A DNA stretch of 64,000 nucleotides from Charina bottae. Lineage: Eukaryota > Chordata > Lepidosauria > Squamata > Charinaidae. The stretch spans positions 96,089,501-96,153,500 of the forward strand of contig JALMGJ010000001.1 of the NCBI GenBank assembly GCA_023362775.1, written 5' to 3'. The first letter of the stretch is position 1. Each line of letters starts with the position of its first letter. The notes below the pieces were generated by a model. That model saw only the letters and a list, made by a program, of their open reading frames with translations, did not search any database and was not told where the DNA came from. Both the position numbers and the translations under genes were made by a program. This document shows, one piece after another, positions 31,019 through 41,344 of the stretch.

Positions 31019-31926
31019 CAAGCTCATCTTATAGTTGTATATTTCTTGGGTTGGTTCAACATGCCACTGTCAATATGAACATCTGTCACTGCCACCATGT
31101 GGCCCTGGCTTGCACTCACACTATAGTCCAGTCTAAAAGATGTCCTCCCATACAGTTTTTAATGGCTAATTCATGATCCTGAGCAGATAAAAATGCAATC
31201 AAAGAAGCAATATGAAAATTGATTTGGGGGTATAAAACCCCCATTTAGAAGAGGTGGTTTTTTTTAAAATTAAAAGATGACTAAGATTTTGTTCCATGTG
31301 ACCTAAACTTTCCTGGGCAATGCCTGGTCAATTTTCTAAAGCCACCTGTAATGGTATGTGAGAAAGACCTTGAGAGATGGGGTAAAGAGGTGCTGCCAAG
31401 GGAACAGTCAGATAAGAGAGGGCCTAGCCCGCAGCTGCATAATGGGCAGAGAAAGAGGCTCAGAAGGGACCCTCCCTAACTTCTCAGGCTGTAAAGGAGA
31501 TGCCGGGAGGCTTGTACTTTCTGACCTGCAAGATTCTGTTCATGTAGCCTTACAGTAAAGTAGAATTAGCTCATCTGGTTGTCTACCTGGGAAGGCTGAC
31601 ATCAATCTTGCAAACCTGAAAGATGCGCTTGTATCCCTTGATTTAAAAAAAGATGGGTTGAGGCCACAGCTGGGTGCACATTCTTATGTTTTGAGGATTG
31701 TAGACTGTGGAGAAATCATGTTTCTAGTTTTCATAGCTGAGAACATACATTGTAAATGGGAGCAATTAGCAGTGAATCTGAAAACAACAGGGATAGGATT
31801 TCCATAGCTGGGGATGGGGCTCTGTTTTATTATCCTGAAAGGTTCTTTGTCCTCTCCACCCCCTGTGATCAAAAGAAGTCAGTTAAATTAGCTGATGGCC
31901 ACACCAATATGCTTAGGTTTACTATT
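31019..31926. other. Intergenic stretch, no recognised gene
   Basis: Nothing recognised. Confidence 0.4.
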
Positions 31927-31934
31927 CCCAGAAT

Positions 31935-32094
31935 CAGGAGTGTCCACAGGGCATGGTCAAAAAAGTCAAGATGGCAGCTGCAGCAGTGTACTCAAAGCTC
32001 CACTTGGTTTTTAGGAGCAAACCAGGCAGAGCTTCAATCGCACTGTTGCAGCCACCATCTTGACTTTTTTGACCATACTCTGAGGACACCCCTG
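31935..32094. mobile_element. Fold-back hAT-like MITE, family 3
   Basis: A 160-bp imperfect palindrome with ends CAGGAGTGTCC and GGACACCCCTG and arms containing GGTCAAAAAAGTCAAGATGG. Exact 8-bp duplications CCCAGAAT lie at 31927-31934 and 32095-32102. Related, more decayed copies lie near 18.64, 18.94, 33.26, 39.96 and 54.45 kb. Confidence 0.82.
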
Positions 32095-32179
32095 CCCAGA
32101 ATCCTGCTTTTTGCGAACATCCATTTGAGCACCGAGTACCCACAATTCTAGAAAGGGGGTGCGGTGCTGCCGCTGAAGC

Positions 32180-32577
32180 CCTCTTACAGGTCTGGGCCGA
32201 AACACTCTTCTTGCAGGGCTGGAAGCTTTTAGCTTAACGAAGGGAAGACTGAGGGGAGACATGATAGCAGTCTTCCCATACTTGAAGGGCTGCCACAGGG
32301 AAGAGGGCGTCGATTTATTCTCCGTAGCACCTGAGGGTAGGACAAGAAGCAATGCGTGGAAGCTCGTCAGAGGGAGATCCAACCTGGAAATATGGAGGAA
32401 TTTCCTGACAGTGAGAACTATTAAGCAGTGGAACAGCTTGTGGGTGCTCCATCGCTGGAGGTTTTCAAGACAAGATTGGACAACCGTTTGTCCGAGATGG
32501 TATGAGGACTCCTGCCTTGGGCAGGGGGTTGGACTAGAAGACCTCCAAGGTCCCTTCCAACCCTGTCATTCTATGAG
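32180..32577 (+). pseudogene. CR1-type LINE, ORF2 end and 3' UTR
   Basis: Near 32250-32410 the frame reads MIAVFPYLKGCHREEGVDLF, then RSNLEIWRNFLTVRTIKQWNSL. This matches the conserved end of CR1 ORF2. It is followed by the typical 3' end GGTTGGACTAGAAGACCTCC and CATTCTATGA. The 5' part is missing. Confidence 0.88.
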
Positions 32578-33255
32578 AGGGATTGTGGAAAGGCCAATCT
32601 GCTTCAGGAACAAGTCACCCTGATGGGAAATCTAGGCGCTGGGACCTGTGCAAGCCTGACTTCCCTGGAATGTTGGCCAGAGCCAGCGCTGAAGAAGAGA
32701 GAGCGAAAGAGAGAGAGAGAGACATGGCAAATCGGCAAAGGAAAATAAACTTTCTCCCTCCAACACCATAAGGCCGCTTTAGCTTAAACAAAACATGATG
32801 TCAGCCATTGTTCTTGCAGCAGGAAGTCTGCCAAGGGTGCTGGACCTTTCCCAAGCCTCCCCCGATCCTGTCTTAGACCCGGAGCTAAAAAGACAGATGA
32901 CTGCTGCTGCCAGAGAAGCAACTTCGCAAACTCAAGCTTTTGAAGGATGGAAAAAACAAACCTCTCTTACGGAGAGATTTGTTGCTGGGGTTGTTGCCTG
33001 TACGACATTATCCATGTGCACCCTGGTGGTATTCACACAACAGGCTTAACTGGGTCAATTAAAAACTGAGTGTAGTGGCATTTGCACAGGGCACAGAGCT
33101 TGACTGATTGTGCCTGTCTGTGTGTGTCTGGCTTAGTCTGCTGTGGTTTGTTAGCTTTGGATTCAGCGTACTCTGCAAATCCAGATAATGGGTTAATTCA
33201 GGAAATGGGTTAAGCACGCTGAGCAAATACAGGGAAAATATAACATCACCAGAGG
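32578..33255. other. Intergenic stretch, no recognised gene
   Basis: Contains a GA-rich run near 32.70 kb and, from about 33.04 to 33.23 kb, text like the unclassified repeat of 14.5 kb (GGGTTAATTCAGGAAATGGG). An 84-codon frame at 32795-33049 has no recognisable motif. Confidence 0.4.
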
Positions 33256-33261
33256 TTTCTG

Positions 33262-33372
33262 CAGGGTGTGGTCAAAAATCTCAAAATGGTGGCCGCGACG
33301 CAGATAAAAAACAGGTGGAGGTTCGATTGCACTATCACGGCCACCATCATGACATCCAAACAGGAAAGTCAT
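33262..33372. mobile_element. Fold-back MITE, family 3 (degenerate)
   Basis: GGTCAAAAATCTCAAAATGG and GGCCACCATCATGACATCC are diverged versions of the arms of the MITE at 31935. No target duplication seen. Confidence 0.6.
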
Positions 33373-33422
33373 AATAAAATCAGCTCCGCTAGACCAAGCA
33401 AAGGATCCACCTCAGCCTACAC

Positions 33423-33555
33423 CAGGGTTTCTCAGCCTTGGCAACATTAAGATGTCTGGACTTCAACTCCCAGAATTCCCCAGCCAGCATGCTGGGTGAG
33501 AATTCTGGGAGTTGAAGTCCACACAACTTAAAGTTGCTAAGGTTGAGAAATACTA
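33423..33555. mobile_element. Fold-back hAT-like MITE, family 1
   Basis: Ends CAGGGTTTCTCAGCC and GGTTGAGAAATACTA. Flanking 8-mers GCCTACAC (33415-33422) and TCCTACAT (33556-33563), six of eight identical. Confidence 0.82.
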
Positions 33556-33563
33556 TCCTACAT

Positions 33564-34578
33564 CCTGTTTTCTGCAGGGTCAACAGACACATACTGCTGG
33601 AAGGAAAACATGCAGAGAGGAGACCTGTGATTTGCACACACACACATACACCTTCCCAGCAGCTGATACTCCTAAGCATGCAGCTATTTCACTGAATGCC
33701 TTGATCAAACTATAAGGAGAATCATTTCTCCATCTTATACATTGCATCCATTTGATTCAGAGAAGGCGAAATCTGGGCTGTCTTCATTTTAACCAGCACT
33801 TTTTCCTGTACATAAAAAAGAAGCTTTACCTGCACAGGGGATATTTATCTCTGGGATGTGAAGAGCATTTATCTGCAGATTTCTACCTTTCTATCTGAAA
33901 ATATCTAGAGGGCAGCAAAGAGAAATGGGAACACCGAGCTCTTTTCTGCCCCCTAATGTTCAGCTGCATTTTGCAGCCTAGATCTGGTAGCCCTGCTACC
34001 ACATCTCTGTGCTTTTTTCAGGAGCTTATCCAATAAATCAGACATGTTTTTGAAGGGTCACAAGACCATCTATTGGTCACTTGGATTTTTGCAGGGCAGA
34101 TACAATAGTCCCAATATTGTGTCATCCCCCAAACCCCTGTCCATTAAAGTAAAAGATTTTCCTCCTTGCTGCCTGTTTAACCTGTCACTGATGAAGTTAG
34201 CAGTGAACTGAGGAGGTCAACAGGGAAAAAAGGCAAGAGAAGTGGCAGCATAGAGACTAGGTCTACCTCCCAATTCACTTTATCCCCTTACTCTGGAGCC
34301 AACACTGTTTAACTGCACTTGTTCAGGAAAAAACCATTCTGAACGGATGGAATGACGTGTGCTACTGTCCCCTGTTTTGTAGCAGTGAGTTCCTCCTGAG
34401 TGCCATAAGAGAGGCTGAAGTCAATGTACCTTGAAGACTTGACGATTCTTGGATGCATCCCCCCAGCCTGTTTGCTCAGATTCCCCCCTGGGGATTTTTA
34501 AATGGGCTTCCTATTTTCTCATCAAGAGCCTTGCCAGTTTGAGATGCGCCCTGGCTGCTATTTCCTAATTCAAGTAAC
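33564..34578. other. No gene; one short palindromic repeat
   Basis: At 33909-33955 AGAGGGCAGCAAAGAG and CTCTTTTCTGCCCCCTA form the same kind of inverted repeat as at 3291-3345. Nothing else recognised. Confidence 0.45.
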
Positions 34579-34935
34579 TGTCAGGGTTCATGTCTATGAA
34601 TCCTGCCATTAGAATTAACCATGGCATAGTGCTTGCATAGTAGTTAGGAGGGGGGATGGCAGTTGAGTGTTATGTCTGCTGCTGGAAGCTAGAGACAGCC
34701 CCGCCAAGGTCACGCACCTGCAACGGAGTGGAGATGGGACCGTTTGCTTCATGAGATCATCGTTGTTGAATTGGCGCGCAAGGGGGATGGTTAAGAGGGC
34801 ATAGTTTGGCGGGAATTAGCATTCAAGTCTTTAGGAGTGCTTCAATGAACATGTATCCTGAGTAAAGCTTTATCTGCATTTCAATGAATTGCATGGAGAA
34901 GTGTTTATTGGGACATTGTTGTTGAAATTATCACA
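34579..34935 (+). repeat. LTR of a sushi-type Ty3/gypsy element (second family)
   Basis: Starts TGTCAGGGTTCATG and ends TTATCACA, the TG...CA ends typical of LTRs, 357 bp. It contains ATTCAAGTCTTT at 34821-34832, identical to the self-priming motif of the element at 43.1 kb. One base after its end lies the complementary AAAGACTTGAAT. The U3 sequence is unrelated to the 43.1-kb LTR, so it is a different family sharing the priming signal. Confidence 0.8.
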
Positions 34936-34936
34936 G

Positions 34937-34990
34937 AAAGACTTGAATGCTAATTCCCGCCAAACTATGCCCTCTTAACCATCCCCCTTG
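34937..34990. repeat. 54-bp exact inverted copy of LTR sequence at the primer-binding site
   Basis: This segment is the perfect reverse complement of 34779-34832 in the LTR. Its first 12 bases (34937-34948) are the primer-binding site. The remaining 42 bases are inverted U3 sequence, which does not belong in this position. Confidence 0.93.
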
Positions 34991-35085
34991 TGGAGTTGTT
35001 ACCTTTTGCTGAGGTGGCTTATAATAATGCTGTTCATCAGAGCACTGGATTTTCTCCATTCAAAGTAACACATAACTCTCTCTCA
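34991..35085 (+). pseudogene. Ty3/gypsy integrase fragment
   Basis: Reads VELLPFAEVAYNNAVHQSTG and then FSPFKV, matching the integrase segment AELLPFAEVAYNNALHQRTG of the element at 43.1 kb. It directly abuts the inverted LTR segment, so gag, protease, reverse transcriptase and most of integrase are deleted. After about 35080 the similarity ends. No 3' LTR was found. Confidence 0.88.
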
Positions 35086-35850
35086 GGACCTTTGGGACAG
35101 TCCTCTCTTCTGCTCCTCTGTGATGCATGCCCTGTTCGCCTTGAAAGCTCCCTGGCTGGCCCTGCTGCTGGAGAGAGGCATGCAGGCTTTGGAGACCTCC
35201 GTTCGATCCTGCCCAAGGCAGACCTGATGTTCCAAAGAACCACTCTGCTGAGTTGGGAGATGGCATTCTCTCCTGCCTGTGGATGCTTACTGGCCTACTT
35301 ACATTAAAAAAACTGTTCTTCTTCAAATTAAAAAAAACAGGGGAGGAACTGGCGTGCTGCAGAACAACGAACCAATCCGTAGCATCATCTTCAGTTTCGA
35401 AAGCGCCACTGGGTCTCCCATAGCAGGGACATTCTGAGGGGGTTAAAAAGAGTCAGTTGGTTTGTTTTCTTGGCTGTCCACGGTATTCTCAGGAGTCTTC
35501 TCCAACCATAGGCCTATTTGGAAAATAAAAAAGGGGCTTTCTTTGTAAGTGGGTCTAATCGACCCAGAAAAAAAGAAGAAAGGAAGCTGGAGTGGTACAG
35601 AGCATCTGGGGCGGGGAGAAGAGAGGAGTGGGGAATGACCTTTCAGTTATTTTGCTTTCACATTTGTTCTGTGACTGGCCACATCCACTGTGGCAGCCCC
35701 TTTGTGAAGGCGGCGTAATACGCTCTCAACTTTCCCAACACATCTTCTGGCCCAAGTGGCTGCTGGGTCCAACCCCTGGCTTGCTGCACGGATCTAATTG
35801 AAAGCATTGCCAATAAACGGCTTGATCGTGGTTGACCACCTCCCTTGTTA
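35086..35850. other. No gene; small RTE fragment
   Basis: Around 35455-35512 TTTGTTTTCTTGGCTGTCCA and GGTATTCTCAGGAGTCTTCT match the decayed RTE at 9.1 kb (minus strand). The rest shows nothing recognisable. Confidence 0.5.
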
Positions 35851-36178
35851 GAGCCAGTCTAATCTACTGGTTAAGGCAGTGTTTCTCAACCTTGGCCACT
35901 TTAAGATGTCTGGACTTCAATTCCCAGAATTCCCCAGCCAGCTAATGCTGGCTGGGGAATTCTGGGAGTTGAAGTCCAGACATCTTAATGTGGCCAAGGT
36001 TGAGAAACACTGGGTTAAAGTGTTGGACTAGGTTCAAATCTGCTCTCAGCCATGGAAGCTTATTTGGGGCTAATTAATCTCTTTTATCCCAACTTATCTC
36101 ACAGGTATTATGGGGAAAGATGGAGTGTTATGTATGCTGCCTTGAGACCCTGGAGAAAAGGTGGGATACAAATGTAAC
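35851..36178 (+). repeat. Sauria-type SINE, split by a MITE
   Basis: The head AGAGCCAGTCTAATCTACTG stops at 35876, where the MITE 35877-36012 is inserted. It resumes GGTTAAAGTGTTGGACTAGG and continues through ATCTCACAGGTATTATGGGG to CTTGAGACCCTGGAG and the tail, which is itself interrupted near 36178 by SINE-T. Confidence 0.8.
35877..36012. mobile_element. Fold-back hAT-like MITE, family 1, inside SINE
   Basis: Ends CAGTGTTTCTCAACC and GGTTGAGAAACACTG. Flanking 8-mers GGTTAAGG (35869-35876) and GGTTAAAG (36013-36020), seven of eight identical. The arms are nearly perfect inverses. Confidence 0.92.
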
Positions 36179-36348
36179 CCACTTCGGTGGGTAGGTAACA
36201 GCGTTCTGCATGTGTCATGCCAGCCACATGACTGTGGAAGCGTCTTCGGACAACGCTGGCTCTTCGGCTAAGAAATGGAGATGAGCACCGGCCCCTAGAG
36301 TCGGACACGACTGCACAAATGTGCGGGGGGAACCTTTACCTTTACCTT
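36179..36348 (+). repeat. SINE-T, 5'-truncated, inside SINE tail
   Basis: Starts within the body at CCCACTTCGGTGGGTAGG and runs to GAGTCGGACACGACTG and TTTACCTTTACC. Flanked by ACAAATGTAA on both sides (36169-36178 and 36349-36358). Confidence 0.9.
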
Positions 36349-36385
36349 ACAAATGTAATAACTAAAATAAATCATTGGTTCCTTT

Positions 36386-36492
36386 GAAGCAGCGATGAGC
36401 TTTCAGGCTGAATGGCCGTGGTCTAGTCTTCTTTTGTTCTGGCGTTTCGCTGCTGGCCACGGCCATTCAACCTGAAAGCTCATCGCTGCTTC
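36386..36492. repeat. Inverted repeat with GCGAAACG-containing loop
   Basis: Arms 36386-36421 and 36457-36492 are 36 bp with one mismatch. The 35-base loop contains GGCGTTTCGCTG, that is CAGCGAAACGCC on the minus strand, resembling the GAAAC box of the PLE hammerheads. No CTGANGA box is found at the right distance, so a PLE origin is only suspected. Confidence 0.6.
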
Positions 36493-36499
36493 ATTGATG

Positions 36500-37382
36500 C
36501 TAGCTGTGAAAGACTACACCAGTAAATTGACCCCCTTGTTGAATTGCTATGGCTGGGGGAACTTTTCCCTAAACTGCAGTTGGAATCTGCTATCCTATAA
36601 CTTAAAGCCATTATTTTGTTTCCTGTAATTAAGAGAACAGGTTCTTGACCCTTTTCCATGTGACAAATGTTCAGGTACTTGGAGAATGCTACCCCACTAT
36701 TCTCAGTTGTCTTTTCTCAAGAGTAAAAGAGTAAAGAATATAGTAGAATTATTCATTCACTTGATTTGGAAATAATATGCCTACAGTGCCCTGAAAATTG
36801 TATTTGCTTTTCTAGCAGCCAGGTTTCAATGCTGATCCATGCTCAGTTTGTGATTTGCTGTGATTTCAAGAAACTTGCACACTGACTATTACCATGTCAG
36901 GTACTCCTCATCCTAAAGCTATGCACTTGAACTTTATTCCCTCAGTAAAGAACTTTGAAAATTATTCTATTCTATTACATTCTGTTACCTTCAGCCCACT
37001 TTTCTAAGCTATCAAGACCATTTTTAATTTCGTTTCTCTCTGTTGGAAAATTTGCTAACATGCCCATTTTTCTGTCATTTGCAAATCCCCTCTGCTACAT
37101 CTTCTGACTAATGAAGGTAGCTGTTGAAAGAACGTGGTGGCACCCCACTTGATATGCCAGTGATGTGCCTCTGAGCTTATGCAGAATTTATATCTTCATT
37201 TTTTTGACCATTACTTTTACAATTGATTCAGTATGTCACGCAGAGGTCTTCAGGCCAGACTGAGCTCTGGCACATGTACCAGAAACAAAGCACCAATCTC
37301 TCTTGATAAGGGTTTTCTTCGCCCTGCAGGTATACCAAAATCTAACCTAGAGCATTTATCTGGCTTCTACATAGCTAACTCT
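36500..37382 (-). mobile_element. Probable old CR1-like LINE 3' region
   Basis: The text (CCCTTTTCCATGTGACAAAT, CTTTTCTCAAGAGTAAA, GTATTTGCTTTTCTAGCAGC) has the feel of CR1/L3 3' regions in reverse, and parts recur at 38.75-39.06 kb (CCTTCTTCTGTGTGACAGCT). No protein match visible. Tentative. Confidence 0.35.
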
Positions 37383-38572
37383 GGGGGGGGGGGGGGACTT
37401 TAAAATCCTGGCCCCTCCTTACTGAATTTCATGTTATGTGAAGTATGTATTAATTTGGTTTCGTCCCAATCCATGTCCCTGCGAAGGACTGAATCCATGA
37501 AGTTGAATAACTTTAAATTAAAACGAACTGCCCAGAACTGAGAGGTTGATTTGCCAGAGCCAAGGTGATGAAAAGAAAGATCTGTGCCTCGTTCGATTTT
37601 AAACACCCACAGGAATCGAATGTTCTTTTGTTTTTGAGCTATTCAGAAACGCAGCAAGTGGACCTTTTGAGGACCGGTTCCAAAAAAGCGGCCGGGTGAA
37701 TCACCCTAGTAACATTGGAAGGCAGAGAAGTAGCATCCAAACAGAGGAGCTGGCAATTGTTGCTGGGATTGTATCATCGAAGACGATAATAGATCTTCAG
37801 AGCTATGGAGATGAAGAGTGTGTGGGGAGGGAACTGTAATTAAACATGATTCTCATCCACTGCTGCAAGAAGTGGTGATGGTTCCTGTCTTCGATGGCGT
37901 TAAAAACCAGATGAATTTATGGCGATGGTGCAGAAGATCTTTCGATATCTATTCATCATGAGCCTCTAGACTCAGATGCAGTTCTAGCTCGGAAAACAAT
38001 GGAGGGGAGAAAATGGGAGAAAGCTGTCATGCCTTTTAAGTTTCTGTAATAAATCCAGCCAGTGCTGGACAATTAGGGTGACAATTAGATGGATCCAACC
38101 CAGCAAGATAGTTTATATAAAAGCATACTTATTAGCAATCATGGAAGATGACCTAGGGCTCCCATGCTCAGATGCAGTATATTTCTACTCGCTCAGGGTT
38201 ACTGGGCAAAAAAAGACCTTTGGACTGAATTAATGGGGCTGCTCTGTTTGTAAACATTCAGGCATCCAGTTTTCCATTTGAATTCTATTCAGTAAAGTAG
38301 TTCAGAGCTGAAAGCTGAAAGAGACAAGTCCTCAGATCCTTATCCCTAATACAGTAGTGTCCATGGATGATTAAAAAATAATTGGCACAATAATCAGGAG
38401 AATTAGGCCTTTTAGGCTTCTGTTTACTAATTTACTGAACAGGAGAAGGACATTATTAGGAGAGAACAGAAGAAAGTAGGAGAGGAATTTAGAATTGTCC
38501 TGTACTCAGAAGTAAACACTTTTTCAAACAATGAAGCTATGGAACTTACTGTATCGGTTGACATTGCTGGAA
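37383..38572. other. No gene; 14-G run at its start
   Basis: A G14 tract lies at 37383-37396. Otherwise no recognisable coding sequence or repeat. Confidence 0.5.
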
Positions 38573-38577
38573 ACAGA

Positions 38578-38605
38578 AAGGAAGGAAGGAAGGAAGGAAG
38601 GAAGG
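38578..38605. repeat. (GGAA)n microsatellite
   Basis: Seven GGAA units. Confidence 0.95.
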
Positions 38606-38675
38606 TCTTAGCAGCAGTAATGCATGTAAAAAGGGAATGTCTTTGATTATGCAGTTGCATTTGCCATCTTCGCGC

Positions 38676-38679
38676 ACAT

Positions 38680-38722
<43 letters not shown>
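38676..38722. repeat. (CA)n microsatellite
   Basis: CA dinucleotide run of about 45 bases. Confidence 0.98.
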
Positions 38723-38724
<2 letters not shown>

Positions 38725-38745
38725 GATCTTAGGTCAGATCAAGCC

Positions 38746-39065
38746 TAGAATCATAGAGCTGGAAGAGGATCTTCAGGTTGTCATGGCTAATGGCCTTCTT
38801 AGTGTAGGAATTCAAATTAAAGCATTGTAGACAAATGTCTTTTATGCCTTTCTCTAAACTCATCCAGTATGGGAGAGTAATCAGTTCTACCATCAATTGC
38901 TGTTATTGTTAGGAGTATTTTTCTTCTTCTAACATTTAATCTGAATCTGGCTGCCTGTAACTTAAACCCATTCTTCTATGTCCCCTTGACCTTCTTCTGT
39001 GTGACAGCTTTTCTCATACTTGTATTGTATTCCTCCTTGGTCTTTTTTCCTCAAGGCGAAGCATG
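38746..39065 (-). mobile_element. CR1-type LINE 3' region, degenerate
   Basis: Starts AGAATCATAGAGCTGGAAGA, the reverse of the CR1 3' end (CTTCCAACTCTATGATTCT). CCATCAATTGCTGTTATTGT and TTAAACCCATTCTTCTATG match the reverse of the end-of-ORF region. No intact frame. Confidence 0.72.
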
Positions 39066-39104
39066 CTCAGTATTTTTAAGAACTTGATTTCTAGTCCCCT
39101 GGTC

Positions 39105-39450
39105 CTTCTCGTTTATTGTTTATTTTATAAGATTTGCACACAACCCGTTTCCCAAGACTTTGGATGGCTCATGACAATAAAACACCATAAAGCAAACCCT
39201 AACATTAAAACTATAAAAGCACCATTCACTATAAAATCAAAGGAGAAGCAACCCATAACTACTAGCCACTGCCTAGCTGTCAGCACCCTCGCTGACTGGT
39301 CCCCAAAGGCCTGGTGCCGATTTCTGAAGCAGAAGTGAAAAAGCCATCATTGTAACTTTCAGGCGAAGAGGATTTCAAGGGTTAGAGCAGCCACAGAGAA
39401 TGCCTGGGGAGAGGAAAGTGTGCAGGACAAAAGGATTCAAGTCAATCATG
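39105..39450 (-). mobile_element. L2-type LINE 3' region, degenerate
   Basis: GTTTATTTTATAAGATTTGC and, later, CCCCAAAGGCCTGGTG with AGAGCAGCCACAGAGAATGC correspond in order to the reverse of L2-type 3' UTR and ORF end (compare 57.5-57.9 kb). Strongly decayed. Confidence 0.5.
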
Positions 39451-39581
39451 AGCCATAGAGTCATTTCTCTGAATTTCAAGTGCAGAAACTAATCTAGTGT
39501 AGAACTAGACAGAGTACTCCAAATGGCCTTAACCAATGCAAAAGGAAGGGCAACATTATCTCCCCTGACTTGGAAGTTATA

Positions 39582-39810
39582 CAGGTAGTCCTCGTTTAGT
39601 GACTGCCTCGTACAGTGACCATTCAGAGTTACAACGGTGATGAAAAAGCAACTTTACGACTAATCCTCACATCTGCAACCTTCGCAGGTCTGTAAAGCAA
39701 AGGAAAGCTGAAGTAAGATTGTAAGCACAGTCGCGGTTTCACTTAGCGACTGCTTTGCTTAATGGCCGAGTTGCTGCTCCCAATTGTGGTTGCTAAACGA
39801 GGACTACCTG
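39582..39810. mobile_element. Tigger/mariner-like MITE
   Basis: Ends CAGGTAGTCCTCGTTTAG and TAAACGAGGACTACCTG are perfect inverses and are flanked by TA on both sides (39580-39581 and 39811-39812), the target choice of Tc1/mariner/pogo transposases. The 229-bp interior encodes nothing. Placement in the Tigger group rests on the terminal motif. Confidence 0.85.
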
Positions 39811-39949
39811 TACTTCTGTTAAAGCCACTGAAAACTGCATTTGCCATTTTTAAAGCCACCGCACACCACTGATGCATGCTCCGATCATTCTAAGTGCTTC
39901 TCTGCCCCCTCCACAGCAGCCAACTGGGTAGGGGAGCGAATAAAGATGT

Positions 39950-40110
39950 TCACCTTTCTCCCAGTGTCCACAGGTGTGGTAAAAAAGTGAAGATGGTGCA
40001 ATTGAAGCTCTGCCCCTCTTTATGCGTGTCATGCAGGGCCAGATCTTTGATCACCCTCTCGCAGCCCCCATCTGGGATTTTTCCCCCATACCCTGCAGAC
40101 GTGCCTCCCT
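39950..40110. mobile_element. Fold-back MITE, family 3 (degenerate)
   Basis: GTGTCCACAGGTGTGGT and AAAAAAGTGAAGATGG at the left and CATCTGGGATTTTTCCC with CCCTGCAGACG at the right correspond to the two arms of the MITE at 31935. Confidence 0.6.
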
Positions 40111-40974
40111 TTCTCCTATCTATTTCCTGCTCATTTAAAAAATGAAACCCTTTGCTATAAACGGTCTACTAAATTTCTACCCAGGCGCTCCAAAGCCAAC
40201 TTTTCCCATCCTAGTTGAGATGGAATGCAAAGTGCCTGGTTACAGCTCTTGGTTCTTCTCCTTACTGGTAATGCTCACCAGTATTAAAAAATGCCTGCAG
40301 GCCCAGCTGTAGCAGTGTGACCCTGCCTTGTTCCACCTGGCCGTGGCCCAGCTTGGAGGGAAATAACAGCTCAAATGACTGCCATTGTTTATGAAATGAA
40401 GGAACTAGCTGCCTTGTTGCTTTCATAAAGACACAATGAGACTGGAAGGGGACCAACAGTTTCCAGGATCAGGAGAACAGGACAGGGGAAACTCTGGAAG
40501 AGCGAGAGCATGGGGCTTCACAAGGAATTTAGCAGCTCCTGCAAGGAACTCAGCTTCAAGGTGTATTAGGAATTTTGAGACTCAATCCTGGGATATGAGC
40601 AGAAATTATTTATGGCACTAATTTCCCAAAAATGTGAGCCTTCGGGTTTGGGGGATGAAAAAACAGACACATTCGTGGAGGAAAAGAATAGGACAACAGA
40701 GCTTCCTTATATAGTGGCAAGCTATCTGGGTGTCTATCATTAAGGCTTTAACATTATGAGACGGGGAGGGGCCAGCATCTTCTGATTGGCTATTTGGGGA
40801 TGATAGCAGGCTGGACTGCTCTGAGGAGTAATAGGGATGAGTGGTTTTAAGCACATGCAGAGTTTTTCCTACCACCATCAAATAAACACAGTGGCCCTGC
40901 ACCTACAACATGTTTAAAGGGTCAGTATATTGTAAGAATATCAAAAGGTCCAGTTCTCAGAGTAGAGGGTTAAA
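40111..40974. other. Intergenic stretch, no recognised gene
   Basis: Nothing recognised. Confidence 0.4.
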
Positions 40975-41130
40975 TGTAGCCACAAAGAGTCGTTCTCTCA
41001 ATCCAACCTATCCCGCAGGGTAGTTGTTTGGAGACCAAAAAAATAAAAAGGAGGAGGAGTGCAAGGAGTGTTTACTCATTTGAGAACTTGGAGGGAACAC
41101 AAGATAAATACAAATTAATAAATAAATTGC
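40975..41130 (+). repeat. Sauria-type SINE, 3' half
   Basis: CAATCCAACCTATCCCGCAG and GGAGGAGGAGTGCAAGGAGTG followed by AATTAATAAATAAAT correspond to the body and tail of the SINE at 16108. The head is diverged or missing. Confidence 0.65.
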
Positions 41131-41143
41131 CTATCCTCTAAGA

Positions 41144-41336
41144 CAGAGCTTTCCAAACTTTTCATGTTGGTGACACACTTTTTAGACATGCATCATTTCG
41201 CGACACACTCTTACAGCAGGGCACAAGGCAGGCACTAGGACCTGGGTGGAAGCCAGGAGGCAGCAGCAGCCACGACACACCCAGACACTGCAGCCGACAC
41301 ACTAACGTGTCCCGACACACCGTTTGGAAAGCTCTG
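41144..41336. mobile_element. Non-autonomous hAT-like element, family 2, short
   Basis: Ends CAGAGCTTTCCAAACTTTT and CGTTTGGAAAGCTCTG. Exact 8-bp duplications CTCTAAGA at 41136-41143 and 41337-41344. It lies in the opposite orientation to the copies at 2973 and 20780 and holds one partial unit of their module. Confidence 0.93.
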
Positions 41337-41344
41337 CTCTAAGA

